From NCBI GenBank assembly GCA_947499125.1, contig CANMMP010000003.1, forward strand, positions 124,001 through 188,000: a stretch of 64,000 bases of DNA. Reading direction: 5' to 3'. Each line of letters starts with the position of its first letter. The stretch's first letter is position 1. This document shows positions 34,939 through 44,146 of this stretch, in pieces. The translations under genes and the position numbers were made by a program. The notes beneath the pieces are model-generated. The model searched no databases, was not told where the DNA came from, and saw only the letters and a program-made list of their open reading frames with translations. This DNA comes from an uncultured Pontibacter sp. (lineage in GTDB: Bacteria; Bacteroidota; Bacteroidia; Cytophagales; Hymenobacteraceae).

Positions 34939-35835
34939 CGTGCTATCTGGGCTTTTTTAGTATTGTTAAGATGTGATTTCAAAAGAGCTGGGTTGGTATA
35001 AGGATTTTATACATCCTGTAATATCTCTATTGCCATTTCGAGCGTCAGTCGAGAAATCTTATATGTTCTATAGTTTACCCTTTTGTCATTTCGAGTCTTA
35101 ACGAGAAATCTATCTCAGCTCATAGTTGAAGTCTATCGTTACTTGAAGCTAGCAATACTTTCATAGTATTCTTTTATCCTGGGAGCTCTACTTGCCTACA
35201 GTTTTATAGTTGGCTTTATGCGCTCTAGGCCGCGAGGCCTCGTTTTCGGGCATCGCGCTGCTGCTTTCTTGCTATCCTCGTACCTCGGATTGCCTGCGGC
35301 ACCGCAACAAATCAAAGGCGCTCAACCCAAAGACTGATATCCTTCTCATAGCCACCACTTAACTATAATTTATACTATAAGCTTCGACCTTTATCGTAGT
35401 TATATTTCCATAGGTACAGGTCGCGGCCTGTCCGCTCAATATCGTAAACTATAGAACAATAACTAGTGAAAAAGTAGCAGCAGAACTGTCCCCTTGAGGA
35501 CAAGTGAGAACGGGAGTTCGAAACTTGCGAGCAAAGCTCATAGGGGTGTTTAGGCTGCAACTATAAAACTATAACCTTAACTATAGCACCAGCAGAAAAT
35601 TCCCCGCCTTAGATAAGGAGGGGTTAGGGGTGGTTGGACCAGCAGCAACTATAAAACTACAACTCCAGCAAGAGACGAAATTCCCCTCCTCGGAAGGACA
35701 GAGATAGGCAATGGAACAAAAGCGAGTCTGGAGACTCGCACCCACTTTACGTCACCGGTTAGATACCGGCGCCAGAGAAGGCAAGGGTGTATTCTAACAA
35801 ATTCATTTGCTCAGCATTCAACCACAAACTATACT
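34939..35835. repeat. Intergenic island of short palindromic repeats (island 2)
   Basis: About 0.9 kb without a credible gene. It holds two same-strand copies of the GTCATTTCGAG...CGAGAAATCT element (35031-35060, 35084-35115), a GC-rich block with AGGCCGCGAGGCCT (about 35221-35320), an ACAGGTCGCGGCCTGT element whose 39 bases (35416-35454) differ from 2941-2979 at four positions, two CCCC..GAGGGG elements (35600-35634 and a degenerate 35681-35708), and CGAGTCTGGAGACTCG (35723-35738), identical over 16 bases to 3253-3268. Confidence 0.85.
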
Positions 35836-37650
35836 TTAATTAACAGTATCTCCTCTAAGCTTACGGAAACGTTTGCGGGCTTCGGCGGTGTAAATACTGC
35901 CCTGGTGTTTTACTAACAGGTCGTTGTAGAGTTGTTTTGCTTTTTCAGGTTCATTCAGGCTCTCTTCGTATATAAAGGCCATTTTATACAGCGCATCGTC
36001 ACTTAAGATGTCGTATTGCGGGTTCTCAGCTATTTTTTGTAGGTTACTGATCGCTTCAGCAAAATTCCCGGTGCGCTCATGTATCGCAGCTTTCTGATAA
36101 TAGATCTCATCTGTTAAGCTATGCCCGTTATACTTCTTTAACATCCCATCCAGGCTGCTGAGCGCTTTATCATACTTATTCTGAAATACCATTAACTCGA
36201 TCGCGGCGTATTCTTCCATTGCTGTAGTCGACGTATCCAGGCCGGTGTTGTCTGTTATCAGCAGGCTCAGGTCCATGGCATCGTTGGCTATTTCGCGGCT
36301 TGTAGCCAGTTTAAGTATATCCAGGTGCGCCTGGGCTAACTCAAAATCTCCTTTATAATAACTTAACCGGGCGTTCCTTAACTTGGCTTCATAACCTATA
36401 GGTGTGTCTTTATGCGATTTTTCTACCTGCGAGTATAATAGCGTTGCTTCCCAGGGTTCGCCTTTCAATAAGTATATATCGCCTAATGTCAGCTTGCTTT
36501 CCGCTACCAGTTGGGGGTTAGCGCGTGGCATGTCAATCGCTTCCTGCAGCAGTGCGGTGGCTTTGTCTTTTTCATCCAGGTAAAAAGCATACAGGTTTGC
36601 CATGTGTTGCAACACCTCGGCTGTTGCGGCATGCCTGCCAACTTCGGCCAGCAGCGCGTCATAGTCTGCTATTAAAGCCCTTATCTTTTCATTATCAACC
36701 GGGAATGTGTTTTGCACCTGCTCCTCACGAGCATTTATCAGGCGCTGACGTGCTACCAGGTAATATGGACCTTCCGGATATTCGTTCACAATGTATTCGT
36801 AAGCTTCAATGGCGCTCTCGTAATCTTTATTTTTAAGGCTGATCGCACCAAGTTCCATTACTTTCGTGCCACCACTCCTCGACCGTTTATCAACAGCCCG
36901 GGCCTGCATCAAAGCACTATAAAAATCGAGGCGCTGCACGTATAGCCAAACCAACAGCTCGTTATAACCTAACCTATCCGGGTGCTCCTGTACTCTTTTT
37001 ATCAATTCCGTTTCCAGGGCGTCCATGGCTTTTTCTTCGCGGAGGCTATTTTGCAGCATGTTCTGCACATAGCTTATTTCGGCTTCGTTTTCCTGTAGCA
37101 GGTTTAGCACCTCGGGCACAAGCGCTTCATTTTTCTGTTGATAAGTATAAAGCGCAATTAGTGAGCGGTTATGTTCCAGCGGGTTCTTGCTAAGTTCGCG
37201 GCCCCGCAGGTAAACCTTTTCAGCATAATCAAAGAGGTCGTTTTGCAGGAAAGCGCTTGCAACTGCTATTGTGTTATCGGTAGTGGTTTGTTGCACCAGG
37301 CGGTTAAACTGCTTTTCGGCTGCACTTTTATCGCCGGCTGCCTGGTATACTTTACCCAGGTCTACTTCAAAAGTATAGTTATCCGGGTACTGCTTTATAG
37401 TTCGTTTTACCAGCTTTTCAGCCTCTTTATAGTTGCGGAGCGCTATCAGTGTCTTCAGGTAGTCGGGGTAAGCTAACTGGAACAACCTTTTGTCATTTAT
37501 AATTTTACTATATAGTTCTTCCGCTTTCTGGTACTCCCCTTTATTAAAATAGGCACGTGCCAGCTCCAGGTCCTGGGTTTGGGCAAAGCTTATAGTTGCC
37601 GACAGCAAGCATAAAGTAAGCAGCAGGTATATTTTTTTGATCAGCGCCAT
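35836..37650 (-). CDS. Exported TPR-repeat protein
   Basis: A 604-residue protein with a signal peptide (about 1-23, ISFAQ) followed almost wholly by TPR/Sel1-like helical hairpins, for example FNKGEYQKAEELYSKII and LSYYKGDFELAQAHLDIL. No catalytic domain is present. It is probably a periplasmic scaffold. It is the last gene on the minus strand before island 2 and lies about 150 bases downstream of the PpiD gene, separated by a terminator. Confidence 0.8.
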   Translation of the reverse strand: MALIKKIYLLLTLCLLSATISFAQTQDLELARAYFNKGEYQKAEELYSKIINDKRLFQLAYPDYLKTLIALRNYKEAEKLVKRTIKQYPDNYTFEVDLGKVYQAAGDKSAAEKQFNRLVQQTTTDNTIAVASAFLQNDLFDYAEKVYLRGRELSKNPLEHNRSLIALYTYQQKNEALVPEVLNLLQENEAEISYVQNMLQNSLREEKAMDALETELIKRVQEHPDRLGYNELLVWLYVQRLDFYSALMQARAVDKRSRSGGTKVMELGAISLKNKDYESAIEAYEYIVNEYPEGPYYLVARQRLINAREEQVQNTFPVDNEKIRALIADYDALLAEVGRHAATAEVLQHMANLYAFYLDEKDKATALLQEAIDMPRANPQLVAESKLTLGDIYLLKGEPWEATLLYSQVEKSHKDTPIGYEAKLRNARLSYYKGDFELAQAHLDILKLATSREIANDAMDLSLLITDNTGLDTSTTAMEEYAAIELMVFQNKYDKALSSLDGMLKKYNGHSLTDEIYYQKAAIHERTGNFAEAISNLQKIAENPQYDILSDDALYKMAFIYEESLNEPEKAKQLYNDLLVKHQGSIYTAEARKRFRKLRGDTVN

Positions 37651-37740
37651 AGGTTTACTTAAAACGAAAGTTAGCTTAAAGTTGATATAGCTTTTTATAC
37701 TTGGGTGGAGGTTATTTATACTTTATTTCGCCAGCCTGTA

Positions 37741-37778
37741 AAACAAAACAGCCGCCCTGTTTCCAGAACGGCTGTTTT
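37741..37778 (-). terminator. Terminator of the ppiD-type gene
   Basis: Stem AAAACAGCCG/CGGCTGTTTT (37745-37754 with 37769-37778), 23 bases after the PpiD stop, with a T-rich minus-strand tail. Confidence 0.82.
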
Positions 37779-37800
37779 ATAGTTTACAACTAAATTAAGC

Positions 37801-39900
37801 TTAGAAAAACTTAACGCGGTTGTCTTTAATATCTGCTTTTTCTTTAATGGCATCGAATGCTCTTGTCTCAACGTTAGATGAGCGCATGTTCACCAGCTGC
37901 TGTTTCACACCAGAAAGGTCTGTTACTTCAGGAGCTTGTGTCAGGTTGGTCAGTTCTACAACTATAACACCACCGTTGCCTTCGAAAGGAGCTGTTGTTG
38001 CACCTGGCTTCAAGGCGAAAGCTTTACCAACAGCAACCGGCTCCAGGCCGATACCAGGTATAGTTCCTGAAGCAAGTGTTACGTCATCAGCAGTTCTAAC
38101 CATTGCATCCGGACCGTAAGCTGCTGCCATCTGGTCTACGTTGCCTTTGTTCTGCTGAAGTTTCTCCATGATCTGCTTAGCTTTTAGTTCGCTACGAACG
38201 GCAGCGGTCAGTTCTTCGCGTACGTTCTCGATGCTGGCATAGCCTTTTTCGCGCTCACCTGTAAGCACAGCAACTATAAACTGGTCTTCAATTTCGAATA
38301 CCGGCGATACGTCACCAACTTCTGTGTCTTCAGCATAAGCCCAACGTACGATCTCACGTGCGTTGTTAAGCGGACCAACAAGTATGTTGTTTTTACCGAT
38401 CTCTTTTACTTCCTGTATTTCCAGAGACTGATCTTTGGCTACATTGTCTTTAAACTCCTGAATGCTTCCGCTTGTACCTGCAAGCTCATCCGCAGTTGCA
38501 TAAGACATATCGCGTGATGATTCGCTTGGCTCTAATGTACGCTGTACGGCAGCTATTTTATAAGAACGGCTTGTTTTAGGCTCTGTAACTTTAATAATAT
38601 GGTAACCGAAATCAGTTTCCACTACGTTTGGCAGTAAACCTGCTTTTGACGACGCAAATACAGCTTTCTCGAACGGCTCCACCATACGGCCTTCTTCAAA
38701 CCAACCCAGGTCACCTCCGGTAGAAGCTGTACCGTCGCTGCCATGCTCACGTGCCATCTCTGCAAAGTCAGCACCATTTCTGATCTGGTTCAGGATGTCA
38801 GTAGCTTTTGTTTTAGCGGCTGCTTTAGCTTCCGGGGTATCGTTTTCTGGCTTGATAAGGATGTGGCTGGCTTTTGCAGCACTCTTACCACTGTCATTTA
38901 TATCAACTACTTTGTATAGTGCGTATGATGCGTCTGTAGTGTAAGGGCCGTATACTTTGCCTTCTACCAGTTGCTCGGTGCGCAGTTCCTGTGGCAGGTC
39001 GCCAGGTGTCAGGTAAGTGCCGTCAAACGGGCGGTCAGAGTTCGCATTCACGAAAGCTGAGTCGTTCTCCACAGTTGCAAACTGCTGTGCTACGCTGGCA
39101 ATCTCTTCCTGGTGCGACAGGCTGTCGTCTGCAGAAACGTTAACCGGAATAGAAACAAACTCGATGTTACGGCCAGCTTCTACTTTATAAAGCTCTTTGT
39201 TGCGCTCATAAAAATCTTTCAGCTGCGCATCAGTTACTTTTATAGTCGAATCAGAAATAGTGAAGTAAGGCACATACAATACTTTAACTGATGCCGAAGC
39301 ATTTTGTGCGTTAAAGAAGTTCTTAGCCTCAGCTGTAGTTACATAAACCGACTTGGTAAGCAGGTTATTATAGAGTGTACGTACGCGGTCTGTAGCAATA
39401 CCCTGCTCAAAGTTAACCCACATTGGTCTGTCGGCTGGCGTCATGTTCTTCAGGTACTCTACTACCTGGTTGCGGTCGAACTCGCCGGTTTGAGGGTTAG
39501 TAAATGCCTGGCGTACGGCCGGGTGTATGTTGTTACCCTGTACCATGTCGAACAGTTCGTCTTCTGATACAGCTATACCTAAGCGCTCATATTCCGACTC
39601 TAAAGCAATCTTAAAGATCAGCTGGTTCCAGGCTTGCTCGCGCAGCATGGCCATCTCGCCTTCGTTAGCTGCTCTGCCGCTCTGGCCTTCATAATTAGCT
39701 CTCAGTTGCTGAAATACTTCATCAAACTCCTGGTAATCAATTGTTTCGCCAGCTATTTCGCCAATCTCGTTTGCGTTGTTACCAAGTAGCCTTGAGTTTG
39801 GTCCGAGCAGGTCGCCGCCTACTACAAATATACCAAGCCCTATAGCAATGGCGCCTACCGCCCAACCAGACTTCTCTCTAATCTTGTTAATTAATGCCAT
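37801..39900 (-). CDS. PpiD/SurA-type periplasmic peptidyl-prolyl isomerase
   Basis: The 699-residue protein has an N-terminal membrane anchor (about 12-33, VGAIAIGLGIFVVGGDLL), a SurA/PpiD N-terminal chaperone domain, a parvulin domain near 345-440 (ASHILIKPEND, GDLGWFEEGRMVEPFEKAVF, ETDFGYHIIKV) and a long helical C terminus. It would help outer-membrane proteins fold in the periplasm. It follows the CNNM/CBS gene by 76 bases in a minus-strand envelope operon. The parvulin motifs look complete; bacterial PpiD often has weak isomerase activity. Confidence 0.88.
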   Translation of the reverse strand: MALINKIREKSGWAVGAIAIGLGIFVVGGDLLGPNSRLLGNNANEIGEIAGETIDYQEFDEVFQQLRANYEGQSGRAANEGEMAMLREQAWNQLIFKIALESEYERLGIAVSEDELFDMVQGNNIHPAVRQAFTNPQTGEFDRNQVVEYLKNMTPADRPMWVNFEQGIATDRVRTLYNNLLTKSVYVTTAEAKNFFNAQNASASVKVLYVPYFTISDSTIKVTDAQLKDFYERNKELYKVEAGRNIEFVSIPVNVSADDSLSHQEEIASVAQQFATVENDSAFVNANSDRPFDGTYLTPGDLPQELRTEQLVEGKVYGPYTTDASYALYKVVDINDSGKSAAKASHILIKPENDTPEAKAAAKTKATDILNQIRNGADFAEMAREHGSDGTASTGGDLGWFEEGRMVEPFEKAVFASSKAGLLPNVVETDFGYHIIKVTEPKTSRSYKIAAVQRTLEPSESSRDMSYATADELAGTSGSIQEFKDNVAKDQSLEIQEVKEIGKNNILVGPLNNAREIVRWAYAEDTEVGDVSPVFEIEDQFIVAVLTGEREKGYASIENVREELTAAVRSELKAKQIMEKLQQNKGNVDQMAAAYGPDAMVRTADDVTLASGTIPGIGLEPVAVGKAFALKPGATTAPFEGNGGVIVVELTNLTQAPEVTDLSGVKQQLVNMRSSNVETRAFDAIKEKADIKDNRVKFF

Positions 39901-39976
39901 TATCTGTTTAACTTATAAAAAGGATTGTGCAAAATAAGGTTAATCGAGCTAAAATTCAAAATTTTTACCATTCTGT

Positions 39977-41278
39977 TTAGCGCGTTGTATCTGCCTGAAA
40001 ATCTAAGCTTTTAACAAGGCGCACCGTGTTTATGCGGTTTTCGTCCATTGCCAGTATGGTTATTTTAAATGGCGGGTACTTTACGATGTCGCCCGGAGAG
40101 GGAATTTCGCCGACTTCTGAAAAAATAAAGCCGCCCAGCGTCTCGTAATCGCCTTCCGGAAGGCCAAGCTCATACTTATCGTTCAGGTAATCTATTTCGT
40201 GGCGCGCGCTCAAAACATAAATCCCTTTTTCAGGAACAGCATGCTCGAGCAGGGCATCATTCAGGTCATATTCGTCTTCGATCTCCCCAAAAATTTCTTC
40301 TATCACATCTTCCACTGTCACTATACCTGCCGTGCCACCAAACTCATCGAGCACAACGGCCACACTGCGGCGCTCTGCTACAAAACGTACGAACAGCTCA
40401 CTGGCCAGCATACTTTCAGGCACTAAACTTACCACCGACAGTATATCCGATATCTTCTGCGGTTGCTTGAACATATCGAGCTGGTGGCAATAACCTATAA
40501 TATTATCGATGTTATCGCGGTACACCAGTATTTTAGAATGCCCTGTGTTAATAAATGCTTCGCGCAGCTCATCTACCGGGTCATCTACTTCTATGGCTTC
40601 TATTTCGGTGCGGGGCACCATGCACTCCCGTACTTTTATAGTTTTAAACTCCAGCGCGTTATGGAATATTTCTGCATCTACCTCAGGGGCATTATCCTGT
40701 TCGGGGTGGTATAAGCGATTCTTTATGTATGCGTTCAGGTCGGTGAAACCAAAAACAGGCCGTTGGTCCTGGAACTCGATCTTGAATAACCTTTCGGCTA
40801 CCAGCTTGCTCAGGCTAACTATAACAAAAACTACCGGGTAAAGCAGGTAATAAAACAACAGGATAGGCAGCGCCAGCACCTGCAGCATACGGTTCGGGTT
40901 AATTACAAAAAGGCTACGTGGCAAAAACTCGGCTGTAAGCAGCACCACCAACGATGCAACTGTAACCTGCACCAGCAATATAAGCAGGTCGTACTGCATC
41001 TGGTCCGGGAAAACGCTGGTAAGCCAGGTATGCAGCACGCCGGCAATGGCAAAACCATAAAGCACCAATGCCAGCGTATTACCTATCAGCGCTGTGCCCA
41101 TAAGCTTGGCAGGGTTCTTTAGCAGGTGCCAAAGTATACGCCCCGAAAGCGCACCATTCTTCTCGCTCAGTTCTATCTGCAGCTTATTAGCAGCCATAAA
41201 CGCCATCTCGATGCCCGAGAAGAACGCCGATAGCAGCAGCCCTATAAGTAACAGTAAAATCTGTTGAGGTTCTATCAT
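39977..41278 (-). CDS. CNNM/CBS/CorC-type membrane protein (hemolysin family)
   Basis: The 433-residue protein has a four-helix CNNM (DUF21) domain (1-175, SAFFSGIEMAFMAANK), a CBS pair (about 215-335, MVPRTEIEAIEVDDPVDE and LDEFGGTAGIVTVEDVIEEI) and a CorC_HlyC domain (345-433). Relatives export Mg2+ or Co2+, and the same layout occurs in the gliding protein GldE; I cannot separate these from sequence alone. It starts 18 bases after the 56-residue membrane gene and belongs to the lptC operon. Confidence 0.87.
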   Translation of the reverse strand: MIEPQQILLLLIGLLLSAFFSGIEMAFMAANKLQIELSEKNGALSGRILWHLLKNPAKLMGTALIGNTLALVLYGFAIAGVLHTWLTSVFPDQMQYDLLILLVQVTVASLVVLLTAEFLPRSLFVINPNRMLQVLALPILLFYYLLYPVVFVIVSLSKLVAERLFKIEFQDQRPVFGFTDLNAYIKNRLYHPEQDNAPEVDAEIFHNALEFKTIKVRECMVPRTEIEAIEVDDPVDELREAFINTGHSKILVYRDNIDNIIGYCHQLDMFKQPQKISDILSVVSLVPESMLASELFVRFVAERRSVAVVLDEFGGTAGIVTVEDVIEEIFGEIEDEYDLNDALLEHAVPEKGIYVLSARHEIDYLNDKYELGLPEGDYETLGGFIFSEVGEIPSPGDIVKYPPFKITILAMDENRINTVRLVKSLDFQADTTR

Positions 41279-41296
41279 GGGATTCTATAGCCGAAA

Positions 41297-41467
41297 TCAG
41301 GCCTTGGTATTCTTTTTACGGTGCCTGTAAACCATAAACAATACCAGCGTTATCATAAATATCCAGTAATTGGCAGCTATACTTTCTTCTATACTGCGGT
41401 GCACACCTATTATCAAGGTCACGAATGCCAACGACAATAAAATGGTATTTATAAGCTTTGGGTTCAT
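41297..41467 (-). CDS. 56-residue membrane protein coupled to lptC
   Basis: A short ORF whose ATG (41467-41465) overlaps the lptC stop codon by one base (TAATG), a classical coupling arrangement. It has two hydrophobic helices (about 5-21 and 32-47) and a basic tail (YRHRKKNTKA). It is followed after 18 bases by the CNNM gene. No family is recognised. Its exact fit into the operon makes it very likely a real gene, and its company suggests a role in LPS transport or envelope maintenance. Confidence 0.75.
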   Translation of the reverse strand: MNPKLINTILLSLAFVTLIIGVHRSIEESIAANYWIFMITLVLFMVYRHRKKNTKA

Positions 41468-42006
41468 TATTCTTCCAGGTCGAATACGCCTGTTATTTTC
41501 TGTATCGTATAGTTTTCAAAATTCTGATCGGAGCGCAGCCCCTGGCCTGTTATTACCCGGTTCGGGGTTGTTATTTTCACAAATTTATCTGTGTATATCC
41601 GGCGGCGGCGGCGGTCCCAGTATAATTCTTCGGTTTCGAGCTTCTCCTTTTTTACAAGGTTATTCACTTTTACATCGCCCCTGGCAAAGTATAGGTCCTT
41701 GCTTTTCTCCTGCCTGCCATAATTGGCCTCCATAGTAGATGTTACCGTACCTTCCTGCTGCATAAACTCTACATGAAAGCCTTCCGGAAAAACGCCATCA
41801 CCACGTTCGAACTCCTGCTGCACAGGTGCTTTCAGCCGCACCATTAGCTTAGCCGAGTCGCTGTACAGTGTAAACACGTCCCTGTTCTCTATTATCGGTC
41901 CGTTATACTTCACTTCCTTATCCGGGTCTTTCAGTTCTTTATTGCAGGCAGTGCTTAGCAACAATACCAATACCCAGCTTAAGTGCAGCCATCCTTTTAT
42001 GCTCAT
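41467..42006 (-). CDS. lptC: LPS export system component LptC
   Basis: LptC links the LptBFG extractor to the periplasmic bridge. The 179-residue protein has an N-terminal lipoprotein-type signal (Cys21 in STACNKE) rather than the simple anchor of E. coli, and the beta-jellyroll pattern LMVRLKAPVQQEF, VTSTMEANYGRQ and ITGQGLRSDQNFENYTI. This lipoprotein form is common in Bacteroidota. Its stop overlaps the start of the 56-residue gene. Confidence 0.87.
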   Translation of the reverse strand: MSIKGWLHLSWVLVLLLSTACNKELKDPDKEVKYNGPIIENRDVFTLYSDSAKLMVRLKAPVQQEFERGDGVFPEGFHVEFMQQEGTVTSTMEANYGRQEKSKDLYFARGDVKVNNLVKKEKLETEELYWDRRRRRIYTDKFVKITTPNRVITGQGLRSDQNFENYTIQKITGVFDLEE

Positions 42007-42080
42007 GTTATAAAGTATGGTTTCTGTGAATTTAGCAAATTTTATGCGATTGTGTAAATATCCTCTCGTCTAAAGCCTAT

Positions 42081-42115
42081 AATAAAAGAAAGGCCGCTAT
42101 TAAACGGCCTTTTCT
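42081..42115 (-). terminator. Terminator after the FadL-like porin gene
   Basis: Stem AAAGGCCG/CGGCCTTT (42089-42096 with 42105-42112), with a T-rich tail on the minus strand, about 27 bases after the stop of the porin gene. It would separate the coaX/porin unit from lptC. Confidence 0.75.
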
Positions 42116-42141
42116 GTATCTGATATTTTCAGGCGATAATG

Positions 42142-43431
42142 TTACTCCAGGCGGCGCTTAATAAACCAGCGGCTGTTTATAGTTACGCCTACCTTAAACT
42201 GGAAATAATTTTCCTGCACAAGGCCGTTATCGGTGGTGCCGCGCACGCCATAACCAAATGCTGTGTTCAGCTGGTACATGTCGTATATCGTCGATCTGCC
42301 AAATGGAAACGTAGCACCTACTGTTATGCCTTTATCTTTTATCTGCTCATCATTTATCTCGTAAGGAGCATTGCCAAAGTATAAACCTGCACGGTAAGTA
42401 ATACGCTCAAAGTAGTTACCTACCGAGTTTGCATCCGGTGTATATTCTGCACCCGCATTTATACGGTAGCTATCAACCAGTTCGGCCTCGTCATTAAAGT
42501 TTCTGAAATCTGACCACTTCTGGGTATAGAAGTCTGCTGCAAACGTCAGGTTAGAACCATTATCTATACTTATACCTGCGCTAAAGCTTGATGGTAACAG
42601 AACTTTACTGTCCGAGCTATCGGCAAACATACCATCGGTAATTACAGTCCCGAATTTGGTACGTCGCATAAAACCGGCATCGCGCTCTGCGCTCATATCT
42701 GTACTCAACGTATAAACAGCACCTGCACTTAAAAACAATTTGTCTTTCAGCTTTGCTCTATAGTTAGCCCCTGCTCTGAAAAGCAGGTCGTTATACTTTG
42801 TTTTTTCGCTGTATGCTACTTCTTCTATATCCAGGCTAGTATCAAGGCTATCGTTTTTAATAGATGTTACCGACTCTTTAATGATAGTACCAAACAGGTA
42901 AGATACGCTACCACCTATAGTTAAGCCTTTTGTTATCCGGACGCCATGCCCAAAGTATAGCTCTGAAAGGCCACCCTCTCCGCGGTACGATGTAGTTACC
43001 ACATCCTCAGGAGTAAGGCTTGTTTGCGACGAAACTGAATAGGAAACATCGCTGTAAGGGCGGAGGCTAAGTGCAGTTGTCCAGAAACGGGCGATCGGTA
43101 CAGATAATGAAATAGAAGACAGGTTAGCTGTTCCGCCTTTGTTCGATCTGTTCGCGTTCTCTAATTTTTTTTGCTCGCCTGCAATCCCGATCTCAAAAGA
43201 TGTAAGGCTGTTATAGTATAACAGAGCCGGGTTGGTGGTATTTATCTGGTACGCATTTGCTGCACTGATACCTGTATTGGCCATACCGGCATTCCGGATG
43301 TTACCTGTGTTATGGTTATACTCGCCTAAGCCGTATCTGGAATATGGAGTGTTGCTGATATTCTGAGCTTGTGCGGAGTAACCTAAACATAGCACAGCCG
43401 CAAAAAGCAAGGCGCGAAGTGGTTTATACAT
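42142..43431 (-). CDS. FadL/OMPP1-like outer-membrane beta-barrel
   Basis: The 429-residue protein has a signal peptide (1-22, YSAQAQ) and an N-terminal PYSRYGLGEYNHNTGNIRNAG segment followed by NPALLYY, a pattern seen in FadL-type and PorV-like barrels of Bacteroidota. About fourteen amphipathic strands can be traced. It overlaps coaX by eight bases. A role in hydrophobic-substrate uptake is inferred from family membership only. Confidence 0.8.
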   Translation of the reverse strand: MYKPLRALLFAAVLCLGYSAQAQNISNTPYSRYGLGEYNHNTGNIRNAGMANTGISAANAYQINTTNPALLYYNSLTSFEIGIAGEQKKLENANRSNKGGTANLSSISLSVPIARFWTTALSLRPYSDVSYSVSSQTSLTPEDVVTTSYRGEGGLSELYFGHGVRITKGLTIGGSVSYLFGTIIKESVTSIKNDSLDTSLDIEEVAYSEKTKYNDLLFRAGANYRAKLKDKLFLSAGAVYTLSTDMSAERDAGFMRRTKFGTVITDGMFADSSDSKVLLPSSFSAGISIDNGSNLTFAADFYTQKWSDFRNFNDEAELVDSYRINAGAEYTPDANSVGNYFERITYRAGLYFGNAPYEINDEQIKDKGITVGATFPFGRSTIYDMYQLNTAFGYGVRGTTDNGLVQENYFQFKVGVTINSRWFIKRRLE

Positions 43432-44143
43432 TATGTGTCAATATTCTGTGGAGCCCGATTAAGACTAATTCAGGAATTACAAAGATGCGTCCTTTTAATT
43501 TACTTTCAAAAAATCCTGCGTCGCCACCGCAAAGTATAACCACCAAATCAGGTGCTGTCTGGCTATAATATTCAATTAGCCCGTTCAGTTCGGCTATAGT
43601 GCCGGCCAATACGCCGCTTAAAATAGACTCCTGTGTGGTTTTACCTGTTACCGGAAAGTTTTGAGAGATTTGCTCTACTAACGGCAGACGCTCGGTAAAA
43701 GTATGAAGGGCCTTTAATTTCATGCGCAATCCCGGTGCTATGCCGCCACCTTCGTAAGTACCCTGGCTTGTTACAAACTCGTGGGTGATGCAGGTACCGG
43801 CATCAAAAATAAGGCAGTTGCGCCCCGGAAAGAAAAAGTTAGCGCCAGCTGCTGCTGCAATGCGGTCGGCACCCAGCGTTTCCGGTGTTTTATAGTTGTT
43901 TATAACAGGCAAAGCTGTCTGCGCAGACAACTTTATAGTTGTACCGCTTACAGACAGCCCTGTTATGTATGCGTCAGCATCGGCGGCTACGCTCGCAACT
44001 ATGGCATCTTTAAAAGTATAGTTCTTTATTTCTGCCGGAATGTTTTCAACTCCCCGGAAATAACCTTGCGTTACAAGGTTATCGCCCTCAAAAATACCAT
44101 ACTTTGTGCCGGTGTTGCCTGCGTCTATCGCGATGCTTTGCAT
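43424..44143 (-). CDS. coaX: Type III pantothenate kinase
   Basis: CoaX phosphorylates pantothenate, the first committed step to coenzyme A. The 239-residue ASKHA-fold protein has DAGNTGTKYGIF (phosphate 1), ETLGADRIAAAAG and IFDAGTCITHEFV (phosphate 2 with the catalytic-site Asp) and GGGIAPGLRMKLKAL. The motifs and length are standard. It starts three bases after the pseudouridine synthase stop. With panC and panD at 17-18 kb, three steps of CoA synthesis lie in this window. Confidence 0.94.
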   Translation of the reverse strand: MQSIAIDAGNTGTKYGIFEGDNLVTQGYFRGVENIPAEIKNYTFKDAIVASVAADADAYITGLSVSGTTIKLSAQTALPVINNYKTPETLGADRIAAAAGANFFFPGRNCLIFDAGTCITHEFVTSQGTYEGGGIAPGLRMKLKALHTFTERLPLVEQISQNFPVTGKTTQESILSGVLAGTIAELNGLIEYYSQTAPDLVVILCGGDAGFFESKLKGRIFVIPELVLIGLHRILTHNV

Positions 44144-44146
44144 GTT

